This document shows positions 1 to 5,406 of a DNA stretch of 6,070 nt, piece by piece (position 1 is the stretch's first letter; each line of letters begins with the position of its first letter). Under the pieces are notes generated by a model that had not been told where the DNA came from, did no database searches, and saw nothing but the letters and a program-made list of their open reading frames with translations. The position numbers and the translations under genes are program-made. The DNA is from Planctomycetota bacterium (lineage in GTDB: Bacteria; Planctomycetota; J058; J103), in the NCBI GenBank assembly GCA_003694875.1, contig RFJN01000452.1, forward strand, positions 1-6,070, read 5' to 3'.

Positions 1-1029
1 ATCGAGCTGCCCGAGCCGCCCGCCGGTCGCGGCAAGGCGGCGGCGCCGGTACGTGAGCCCGCACGCTGGATCGGCGAGCAGCCTCCGGGCCGCTTCACGC
101 CGATCCGGGAACCGGTGCTCGCCGCCATGGGGGTGCACCTCGCGTGCGCCGAGTCCGTCCCGGCGCTCGTCCGGCTCGTGGGCACCGATCGCGCCCCCGA
201 GGTCACGCTCGCGCGGGAAGCGGACGACACGCGCGCGATCGAGGGCCGCGAGGTGGTGATCGACCTCGAGCGGGGTGGCGGTCGCGCCGTGGTGCGTAGC
301 GTGCAGGGCGCAAGCGAGCTGCGCTGGGAGGGCGGCGGTCTGCGGGTGGCGCCGATCTACCCACCGTTGCCGGTGACCGCGCCGCCGTCGGTCCCGTCGG
401 AGATCGATCGGACGCTCGAGCACTGGCTCGAGACCGAGGGGGCGTCCGATCCGTGGCTGGCCGGCCGGGTGCGCGAGGAGCGCGCGCTCGGCGGAGTGTG
501 GCCCCGGATCGTGGCGCTGGGGCTGCTCGCGCGCTTCCGGCAGCCGTCGCGCGATTCCGAATTGCGTGCGCTGACGGTGCAGCGACTGCTGCGCGGCGAG
601 CGCATCGAGAGTCTGTGCGTCGAGCGCGAGGCGTTTCGCGAGGCGGGGGCGCCGTTGCAACGGTTCGTGGAGGACTGCGCGGCGGCGGTGGCGGCATCCC
701 TGTATTCGGAACTCGTGGAACTCGACCAGGCGGAGGAGGACGAGTTCGGGGGGCCTGCGTGGCGTCGCGCGCTGGCGTCAGTGCTGCGGCAGCGCAATGA
801 CCTCGAGGGGCCGGCGCTCCTGCTGCGGTCGGCGAACCACGCCGGGCGCCTGGATCCGGTGCTCGCCGCTCTCGACGAGGAGGGTGAGCTGCTCATGCGC
901 TCGCTCGAGCAATCCCTCTGGCCCGAGCCCGAGGAAGCGCTGCGCCGCGCGGCGCAGGTGCACCCCGAGGCGTGGTGGAGCTGGCCGGCGCTGTTCGAAG
1001 GCGACGATCCCGGGCACGAGGACGTCTAG
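1..1029 (+). CDS. Unrecognised protein, 5'-truncated by window edge
   Basis: The frame is open from the first base to the TAG at 1027-1029, so the true start lies upstream; 342 residues are visible. A GTG at 115 and an ATG at 127 exist, but the open frame before them (rich in Pro, Arg and Ala) uses similar codons and reads like a linker inside a longer protein. From about visible residue 65 to 120 the sequence alternates hydrophobic and charged residues, as in a small beta-rich domain. From about 130 to 330 it looks helical, rich in Leu, Ala, Arg and Glu, and it ends in an acidic tail (EGDDPGHEDV). I see no signal peptide, membrane segment, P-loop or known catalytic motif. The next gene starts 1 base after the stop, so the two are almost certainly co-transcribed and probably translationally coupled. 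I do not recognise the family and assign no function; a tightly linked partner of the Lon-like protein is a reasonable inference. Confidence 0.8.
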   Translation: MELPEPPAGRGKAAAPVREPARWIGEQPPGRFTPIREPVLAAMGVHLACAESVPALVRLVGTDRAPEVTLAREADDTRAIEGREVVIDLERGGGRAVVRSVQGASELRWEGGGLRVAPIYPPLPVTAPPSVPSEIDRTLEHWLETEGASDPWLAGRVREERALGGVWPRIVALGLLARFRQPSRDSELRALTVQRLLRGERIESLCVEREAFREAGAPLQRFVEDCAAAVAASLYSELVELDQAEEDEFGGPAWRRALASVLRQRNDLEGPALLLRSANHAGRLDPVLAALDEEGELLMRSLEQSLWPEPEEALRRAAQVHPEAWWSWPALFEGDDPGHEDV

Positions 1030-1030
1030 C

Positions 1031-2824
1031 ATGGGGGCGCTCACGCTCTGGCGCGAGGAACCGAGGGCGCTCGGGGCGTCGGATCGACGCGAACTCGCGG
1101 CCGTGCTGCGCGCCGCACCGTGGTGCTGGCCCTCGCGCGAGGCTGAGCCGCAGCGCTTCGCCGAGGCGCGGGAGCTGACCGGTTGCGAGAGCGTGCCGGC
1201 GCTGCGCGCGGGCCAGGCGCTGCTCGTGAGTGTGCAGCGCAACGCGGCGTCGCTGTGGCGGATCGGCCCGCCGGAGCCCGCGTCGTTCGACCAGACGGCG
1301 CCGTTCGACGAGCGCGCACGTCGGGCGTGGGAGGAGGCGGCGCTCGCGTTGCCGCGCTCGCTGCCGGTGCTGTGGCGCCCGGTGGGCGTGCTGCGTGCCC
1401 GACTGCCTCGTGCGGTGCACCTCGGCACGTACGCGACGACGGGTGCGCTGCAGCCTCCGGCGCGGCTCGAGGGCGCCTCGTTCGGGCTCGCCTTCTTCCT
1501 GGCGCAGGCCTCGGAGGTGCTCGACTGTCCGCTGCCCGCCGACGTCGTGGGGTGTGCGACCGTCGACGCACACGGCGCCCTCGGTCCGGTCGAGGCGCTC
1601 GATCGGAAGCTCGAGGCCGTGGCGCGGCTCGCACCGGGGGTCGAGCAGATCGTGGTCGCCGCCACGCAGCGGGACGAGGCGCGGCGGATCGCGGACGAAC
1701 TCGGTGCACCGTGGCGCATACGCGGCGAGAGCCGTGCCGATCGGGCGCTCGCGGCGCTGCTCTCGCCCGAGCGCGTCGCCGAACGTCTCGTCGACGCGGG
1801 CGCCGACCCCGAGACGCGTTCCGCGCTCGTGCGCTCGTTCTACCGCCTCGCCATGGGACGGCGCGACGCGGTGCACGTCTGGCGGCCGGTGGCGCGTGCG
1901 GCGCGGCTCGCGCTCGATCGCTGGCCCGATCTCGATCCGGCCGAGCGCTACTGGCTGCGGTTCGCCGAGGCAGTGGCGCTGCGGCACGACGGCAAGCCGG
2001 CGGCGTTGCCCCTGCCCGAACGGGTCTGGCTCGAGCGGCTGCCGCGCTCGGAGCGCACCGCGCACCTCGCGCACCTGGTGCAGCAGGCGGCCGACACCGG
2101 CTCGCCCGAGCCCGAGGCGATCGGGCCGCTGCTCGAGCACGAGCTGCCCGCGACGGTGCACGAGGCGTTCGCCCCGCAGCTGCAGCTTCTCGGCGCGCTC
2201 GCGCGCCTCGAGGCGGTGACCGGGCGGCCACGGCACGCGCTCGAGCGGCAGCTCGCGGTGCTCGAGGGCTGGCTCGAGCGCTTCCGGCCCGAGGAGGCCT
2301 CGTACCCGCTTGCCGAGGCCTATCGGCTTGCGGGCGCGCTCGGCGACGAGGCGGCGTTCGAGCGCGCGGCGCAGCTCGAGACCGAGATCTCGGCGCTCGG
2401 GGCGTTTCCGGGAGACGGAGCACAGTACGTGGAGGTGGCGCGCGGGCGGGCGCTCGCGGCGCTCGGTCGCTTCGGCCAAGCGCGCGAGCTTCTCGAACCG
2501 CGGCTCGAGGATCCGGCCACCGTCGACCACGTGGCGGCCGCCGCCTGTCGTGCCCTCGCGGCGATCCACGCCGCGACGGGCGAGGGGGCGGCGCGGCGCG
2601 CGGTGCTCGAGCAACTCGAGCAGTTCGAGGCGACGGGCGAGCGGGTCAACGGGATCCTGACCTCGCTCGACGACGCGTTGCGGGCGGGGCGGGACGCCGA
2701 GGCGGCGCGCTGGCTCGAGGCGCTTGCCGCAACCGAACCGGAACCGACCGGGCACCTGCGCCGGGCGGCCGGGCGGCTCGGGGAGCCCGAGGCGGCGTAC
2801 GTGGCGCGCTTCTACCCGTACTGA
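1031..2824 (+). CDS. Lon-type S16 protease-domain protein with helical (TPR-like) C-terminal region, no AAA+ module
   Basis: 597 residues. The ATG at 1031 is chosen because the previous gene ends at 1029 and GAGG at 1018-1021 sits 9 bases upstream; the open frame continues upstream but overlaps that gene. Residues about 113-250 match the proteolytic domain of Lon. The motif EGASFG around Ser150 corresponds to Lon DGPSAG with its catalytic Ser. Lys193 lies 43 residues later, the same Ser-Lys spacing as E. coli Lon S679-K722, and no gap is needed between them. P167, ADV at 170-172, G182, P186 and L190 also align. Differences are Cys175 in place of the conserved Lon Thr and EAL in place of GGL before the Lys. 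Lon's ATPase and N-terminal domains are absent. Residues about 250-597 are helical and rich in Ala, Leu, Arg and Glu; one stretch near 465-495 (ALAALGRFGQARELLEP) is TPR-like. No signal peptide, so probably cytoplasmic. Likely a Ser/Lys peptidase or a binding domain derived from one; substrate unknown. Confidence 0.82.
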   Translation: MGALTLWREEPRALGASDRRELAAVLRAAPWCWPSREAEPQRFAEARELTGCESVPALRAGQALLVSVQRNAASLWRIGPPEPASFDQTAPFDERARRAWEEAALALPRSLPVLWRPVGVLRARLPRAVHLGTYATTGALQPPARLEGASFGLAFFLAQASEVLDCPLPADVVGCATVDAHGALGPVEALDRKLEAVARLAPGVEQIVVAATQRDEARRIADELGAPWRIRGESRADRALAALLSPERVAERLVDAGADPETRSALVRSFYRLAMGRRDAVHVWRPVARAARLALDRWPDLDPAERYWLRFAEAVALRHDGKPAALPLPERVWLERLPRSERTAHLAHLVQQAADTGSPEPEAIGPLLEHELPATVHEAFAPQLQLLGALARLEAVTGRPRHALERQLAVLEGWLERFRPEEASYPLAEAYRLAGALGDEAAFERAAQLETEISALGAFPGDGAQYVEVARGRALAALGRFGQARELLEPRLEDPATVDHVAAAACRALAAIHAATGEGAARRAVLEQLEQFEATGERVNGILTSLDDALRAGRDAEAARWLEALAATEPEPTGHLRRAAGRLGEPEAAYVARFYPY

Positions 2825-2934
2825 CGCGGCGCAGGTCTCGGCAGCGGCGGGCCGGGCAGCGCGGGCGCAGCGCCAGCGGACGGTGCCGCGTGCTGCCGCT
2901 CGCCCCGCGCCGCGAGCGACGCGACGCTCCCACC

Positions 2935-2963
2935 TTGACGTTGTGCACCGGGCGCTTCACACT
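2935..2963 (+). promoter_or_regulatory. Sigma70-like promoter of the SAM riboswitch transcript
   Basis: A -35 element TTGACG (2935-2940; 5 of 6 consensus bases) is followed after 17 bases by CACACT (2958-2963), which keeps the important second A and final T of TATAAT but matches only 3 of 6. The predicted start, about 2970, falls just before the first base of riboswitch helix P1 at 2973, which supports the call. The same TTGACG hexamer serves the tRNA promoter in this window. The -10 is weak, so the exact position is inferred. Confidence 0.55.
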
Positions 2964-2972
2964 GGAGGCCAG

Positions 2973-3069
2973 CTATCGAGAGCGGCGCGAGGGCCCTGGG
3001 ACCCGACGACCGCCCGGCAACCTGCTCCGGCAAGGTGCCCTTCCCAGCCCCCCGGTCGGGGGAGGATAG
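2973..3069 (+). promoter_or_regulatory. SAM-I (S-box) riboswitch aptamer
   Basis: A cis-acting RNA that binds S-adenosylmethionine. All hallmarks of the SAM-I fold can be traced. P1 pairs CTATC (2973-2977) with GATAG (3065-3069). P2 starts with GAGAGCGGC, has a kink-turn with paired GA steps (GCGA near 2987-2990 and CGACGA near 3004-3009), and an upper GGG/CCC stem (2991-2993 with 3002-3004). The conserved GGCAACC is at 3016-3022. P3 is ACCTGC (3020-3025) with GCAAGGT (3030-3036) around a TCCG loop, with one bulged A. The conserved GGTGC is at 3034-3038. P4 is five C-G pairs (3049-3053 with 3058-3062). The diagnostic pseudoknot is a perfect 6-bp match between the P2 loop CTGGGA (2996-3001) and TCCCAG (3042-3047) after P3. 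SAM-IV is less likely because P4 and the pseudoknot sit where SAM-I has them. The next gene on this strand starts at 3172. Confidence 0.93.
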
Positions 3070-3171
3070 GGTCTCGCGCGCGGGGCGCGGGGCAACCGGA
3101 GACGTCCCTTGTCCTCCCTCCCGGTGGATCGGCCCGCACCGGCGGGCCCGAGGCTCGAGGAGGGCAGAACC
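3070..3171 (+). promoter_or_regulatory. Riboswitch expression platform with a sequestrable ribosome-binding site
   Basis: This leader joins the aptamer to the ATG at 3172. A pyrimidine tract TCCTCCCTCCC (3112-3122) has two possible partners. It can pair with the 3' strands of P4 and P1 (3058-3067 with 3111-3120, about 10 pairs including two G-U), which would destroy the aptamer. Or CCCTCC (3116-3121) can pair with GGAGGG (3159-3164), the Shine-Dalgarno site 7 bases before the ATG. A 7-bp hairpin lies between (GGCCCGC 3131-3137 with GCGGGCC 3142-3148). There is no hairpin followed by a T-run, so control at translation is more likely than termination. Inferred logic: SAM bound, aptamer closed, site hidden, gene off. 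Confidence 0.6.
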
Positions 3172-3813
3172 ATGAAGATCGTCGCCCAGCCGTTGCACCA
3201 CGGAGGCCAGGTGGTCGCCACGGGCTTCGTCCCGTTCCCGCCCACGCCGTCCGACAGCGGCTGGCAGTTGTGGGTCGAGCACCGCGCCGACGGGCGCCTC
3301 GTTCTCACCCGGCTGCGCAGTCTGTACGGAGAGGGGCACACGTACACGCTCGAGCCGGGCGAGTTCGATGCGCTGCTCGACGCTGTGCGCCCCTGGCCGA
3401 CCGAGCGAATGCGCTTCTCCTTGTGCCGACGCTGGTGGCGCGGCCAGCTCCACTACGAGCCGCCGTTGCGCACCGGCGCGTCGAGCGTGCACCGACCGGC
3501 GCCTGCCCCGTCGGTGGCGCGCGGCGAACCACTGGCCGATCGTCACGGCCACCCGCTCGGCGAACTCGTGCACCTCGGTCGGTTTGACCTGTTCCTGAGC
3601 CGCCCGGTCGCGGCGCTGTTGCCCGCGGGCAAGGCCCGTGCGCAGGAGCTGCGCTGCATCGCGGAGCAGTGGTCGAACGACCGCTTCCGCAAGCGGGTGT
3701 TGCGGGTGTTGCTCATCGAGCCGGAAGAGGTCGGGTACCTCGACGAGGTGGGGCGGTGGCTGCGCGCCCGAACGGCGGGTGCGCGGAGCGACGCGGCCGG
3801 CGATCCGGCCTGA
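3172..3813 (+). CDS. Unrecognised 213-residue protein under a SAM-I riboswitch
   Basis: The ATG at 3172 is preceded by a strong Shine-Dalgarno GAGGAGGG (3157-3164). The frame also opens from a TTG at 3109, but that lies inside the riboswitch leader and has no site of its own. The protein has no signal peptide or membrane segment and is probably cytoplasmic. Residues about 1-100 look beta-rich with many aromatics (WQLWVEHRADGRLVLTRL at 31-48, CRRWWRGQLHYEPP at 85-98). A Pro/Ala/Arg linker covers about 101-120, and residues about 121-200 look helical (HPLGELVHLGRFDLFLSRP, then a basic NDRFRKRVLRVLL at 169-181). I see no motif of methionine, SAM or cysteine enzymes, no methyltransferase glycine motif and no transporter helices. 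The riboswitch predicts repression when SAM is plentiful, suggesting a role in sulfur amino acid or methyl-group balance. That is inference from control only; the family is unknown to me. Confidence 0.8.
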   Translation: MKIVAQPLHHGGQVVATGFVPFPPTPSDSGWQLWVEHRADGRLVLTRLRSLYGEGHTYTLEPGEFDALLDAVRPWPTERMRFSLCRRWWRGQLHYEPPLRTGASSVHRPAPAPSVARGEPLADRHGHPLGELVHLGRFDLFLSRPVAALLPAGKARAQELRCIAEQWSNDRFRKRVLRVLLIEPEEVGYLDEVGRWLRARTAGARSDAAGDPA

Positions 3814-3826
3814 GCGTGCCCCGTTT

Positions 3827-3861
3827 GCCGCCTCGCCCGGTCGACGGGGCGCGTGGGCGGC
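3827..3861 (+). terminator. Candidate hairpin terminator after the riboswitch gene
   Basis: Thirteen bases after the stop codon, GCCGCC (3827-3832) can pair with GGCGGC (3856-3861), enclosing a short CCCG/CGGG stem (3836-3839 with 3845-3848). No T-run follows, so this is a weak call and chance pairing is possible at this GC content. The rest of 3862-4023 holds no gene I can support; it separates the two converging transcription units. Confidence 0.3.
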
Positions 3862-4023
3862 GCCGTTCGCTATCGCAGCTCGTCGCGAGCGCGCCGGTTT
3901 GGTCGCAGAGCAATGCCGGCAGCGCCGGTACGTCCCGGAAAACCAAATGCGGTGGTGCCGGTGTCGGTCGCCGCGGTGCGTGTCACCGCAGCGGTGGCCT
4001 TCCTACAGCGGCGCGAGGGGAAG

Positions 4024-4100
4024 TGGTGGGCGATACTGGACTCGAACCAGTGACCTCATGGGTGTGATCCATGCGCTCTAGCCAACTGAGCTAATCGCCC
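4024..4100 (-). tRNA. tRNA-Val(CAC), CCA encoded
   Basis: A complete 77-base cloverleaf reads from 4100 down to 4024. The acceptor is GGGCGAT with ATCGCCC. The D arm is GCTC/GAGC. The anticodon stem is CATGG/CCATG around loop ATCACAC, giving anticodon CAC at 4066-4064, which reads the Val codon GUG. The variable loop is AGGTC and the T arm ACTGG/CCAGT encloses TTCGAGT. Discriminator A is at 4027 and the genomic CCA at 4026-4024. GUG is a common Val codon in the neighbouring genes. All stems are perfectly paired, with no sign of an intron or damage. Confidence 0.97.
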
Positions 4101-4108
4101 ACGCGGAT

Positions 4109-4145
4109 CGCACAGGGCCGCATTGTAGGCATGCGGCCCTGTGCG
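4109..4145. repeat. Perfect 15-bp inverted repeat overlapping the tRNA promoter
   Basis: The arm CGCACAGGGCCGCAT (4109-4123) is the exact reverse complement of 4131-4145, with a 7-base spacer. The repeat is centred on 4127, the first base of the -10 element, and covers the promoter spacer and the first transcribed bases. It could be an operator, a DNA cruciform, or an extra hairpin stopping read-through from the TolB-like gene. No T-run follows on either strand. Confidence 0.85.
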
Positions 4146-4149
4146 TCAA
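4122..4149 (-). promoter_or_regulatory. Strong sigma70-type promoter of the tRNA-Val gene
   Basis: On the minus strand TTGACG (4149-4144) and TACAAT (4127-4122) each match 5 of 6 consensus bases and are separated by 16 bases. Transcription should start near 4115, giving a leader of about 14 bases before the tRNA 5' end. The stretch just after the -10 is GCGGCCC. A GC-rich discriminator of this kind is typical of stable-RNA promoters under stringent control; that regulation is inferred. Confidence 0.75.
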
Positions 4150-4199
4150 GCCCCGCCGTCGCAGCGGCGTCGCCTGCCGTGGGGCAGCGGCGGCGGGGC
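4150..4199 (-). terminator. Candidate terminator hairpin of the TolB-like gene
   Basis: Six bases after the stop codon of the TolB-like gene, GCCCCGCCG (4150-4158 on the plus strand) pairs perfectly with 4191-4199. After one mismatch the helix continues for three more pairs (4160-4162 with 4187-4189). The minus-strand RNA has only two U residues after the stem, and those belong to the tRNA -35 element that starts at 4149. The strength of the stem favours a terminator; the missing U-run makes it imperfect. Confidence 0.5.
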
Positions 4200-4205
4200 G
4201 GGGCG

Positions 4206-5306
4206 TCACTCCACCCAGTCCGCGATGAACACGTTCGTCTCGTGGGGCTTGCGATTGTTGCGGTTCGAGCAGAACACGAGCTTCTTGCCGTCGGGGCTGA
4301 ACATGGGGAAGCCGTCGAAGGATGCGAAGGTGGTGATGCGCTCGAGGCCGCTGCCGTCGACGCCGACGATGTAGAGATCGAAGTTGCGGCGTCGGGGATC
4401 GCCGACGTTCGAGCTGAAGATGATGCGCTTGCCGTCGGGGTGGAAGAAGGGGCAGAACGAGGCGGCGCCGAGGTGGGTGACCTGGCGCTTGTTCGAGCCG
4501 TCGGCGTCCATGACCCAGATCTCGAGCGTGGTGGGACGGACCAGGGCACGCGCGAGCAGCCGCTTGTAGTCGGCCTTCTCCTCGGGAGTGCTCGGGTGGT
4601 GCGCCCGGTAGACGATCTTGCTGCCGTCGGGCGAGTAGAAAGCCCCCCCGTCGTAGCCGAGCTCGTGGGTGAGCCGCTGCACGTCGCTGCCGTCGAGCTT
4701 CATGCTGTAGAGTTCGAGATCGCCGTCGCGCACGCTCGTGAACACGATCCGGTCGCCGCGCGGCGAGATCGTGGCCTCGGCGTCGTAGCCGGGCGTGTCG
4801 GTCAGCCGATCGAGTCGGCCGTCGGGCTGGCGCACGAAGATGTCGTAGCCCCGATAGATCGGCCACACGTAGCCCTGGCTGCGGTCGGGCGGCGGCGGGC
4901 AGTCGGGCGAGGCGAGGTGGGTGGAGGAGTACAGGATGCGCTGGTCGTCCGGATAGAAGTAGGCGCAGGTGGTGCGCCCCTTGCCCGTCGAGACGAGGGT
5001 GACGTTCGAGCCGTCGAGTCCCATGGTGAAGATCTGGTCGCAGGCGAAGGGAGGGCGCGCGGACTGGAAGACGAGCTTGTCGCCGCGGAACGAGAAGTAG
5101 GCCTCGGCGTTCTCGCCCCCGAAGGTGAGCTGGCGCAGGTTGCGCAGGTGCTTCTCGCCGGGCAGCAGCAGGGAGGCCGGGCGCTGCTCGGGCGCGCGCT
5201 TCGGCGTCGGTCGCTGCTGGTTGCCGGAGCACGCGGCGGCGGCCACGAGGGCGCACACGGTGGCGAGCGCCGGTCGAAGGGAGCGGGCGGACAGCCGGGT
5301 CGGCAT
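4206..5306 (-). CDS. TolB-like beta-propeller lipoprotein (PD40/WD40-like repeats)
   Basis: 366 residues from the ATG at 5306; a GTG at 5309 adds one residue and is also possible. A perfect GAGGAGGT Shine-Dalgarno (5323-5316) lies 9 bases before the ATG and 6 before the GTG. The N-terminus is a lipoprotein signal: basic Arg residues, a hydrophobic stretch (ALATVCALVAAAA), then Cys26 followed by Ser, which favours the outer membrane in Gram-negatives. A Pro/Arg/Gln-rich linker runs to about 50. Six PD40-type repeats follow, near residues 70-84, 117-131, 178-192, 223-237, 287-301 and 334-349, with motifs such as FYSPDGSKIVY, FFHPDGKRIIFSS and MFSPDGKKLVFCSN, and intervening DGS loops. This gives one six-bladed propeller like the C-terminal domain of TolB. 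The TolB N-terminal domain and the tol-pal genes are absent, so it is probably a TolB-related envelope scaffold or binding protein rather than TolB itself. Ligand unknown. Confidence 0.88.
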   Translation of the reverse strand: MPTRLSARSLRPALATVCALVAAAACSGNQQRPTPKRAPEQRPASLLLPGEKHLRNLRQLTFGGENAEAYFSFRGDKLVFQSARPPFACDQIFTMGLDGSNVTLVSTGKGRTTCAYFYPDDQRILYSSTHLASPDCPPPPDRSQGYVWPIYRGYDIFVRQPDGRLDRLTDTPGYDAEATISPRGDRIVFTSVRDGDLELYSMKLDGSDVQRLTHELGYDGGAFYSPDGSKIVYRAHHPSTPEEKADYKRLLARALVRPTTLEIWVMDADGSNKRQVTHLGAASFCPFFHPDGKRIIFSSNVGDPRRRNFDLYIVGVDGSGLERITTFASFDGFPMFSPDGKKLVFCSNRNNRKPHETNVFIADWVE

Positions 5307-5337
5307 CACGACGGGACCTCCTCGGGTGGGGGCTCCG

Positions 5338-5370
5338 AAAAAACGGCCGGTGACGCACAGGCGTCACCGG
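5338..5370 (-). terminator. Intrinsic terminator after the 5407-6057 lipoprotein gene
   Basis: On the minus strand a perfect 10-bp stem, CCGGTGACGC (5370-5361) with GCGTCACCGG (5356-5347), encloses the loop CTGT. After the stem come CCG and then six T residues (5343-5338). This is a textbook Rho-independent terminator, starting 36 bases after the stop of the upstream gene and ending 31 bases before the TolB-like start codon. Confidence 0.9.
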
Positions 5371-5406
5371 GCCGGTAGGTGGCTGCTCGGGCAGGAGACG
5401 ACGCGC

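Noticed and set aside
893..2755. 620-codon minus-strand frame opposite the Lon-like gene
   Set aside because: Very Arg/Pro-rich and without recognisable motifs, while the plus-strand frame carries the Lon dyad and its conserved spacing.
3089..3113. Second GGCAACC (3091-3097) after the aptamer, hinting at a tandem riboswitch
   Set aside because: No second P1, GGTGC or pseudoknot accompanies it, and CCCTT nearby is too short to count. Probably chance.
3109..3171. Upstream TTG start for the riboswitch-controlled gene
   Set aside because: It lies in the expression platform with no Shine-Dalgarno, whereas the ATG at 3172 has a near-perfect one.
3898..3947. Inverted repeat TTTGGT/ACCAAA in the convergent gap
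   Set aside because: Only 6 bp with a 38-base loop and no tRNA-matching sequence, so not supportable as a terminator or attachment site.
3973..3989. Hairpin GCGGTG/CACCGC downstream of the tRNA as its terminator
   Set aside because: The 6-bp stem has no T-run after it on the minus strand, and short stems like this are frequent at this GC content.
3638..4081. Plus-strand reading frames ending across the tRNA, giving peptides such as VGDTGLEPVTSWV and WAILDSNQ
   Set aside because: These are the well-known false peptides produced by reading antisense through a tRNA gene. The frames also overlap the end of the 3172-3813 gene and have no ribosome-binding site.
4131..5378. 415-codon open frame on the plus strand opposite the TolB-like gene
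   Set aside because: It mirrors the minus-strand gene, whose signal peptide and six propeller repeats are unmistakable. Long antisense frames are common at this GC content.
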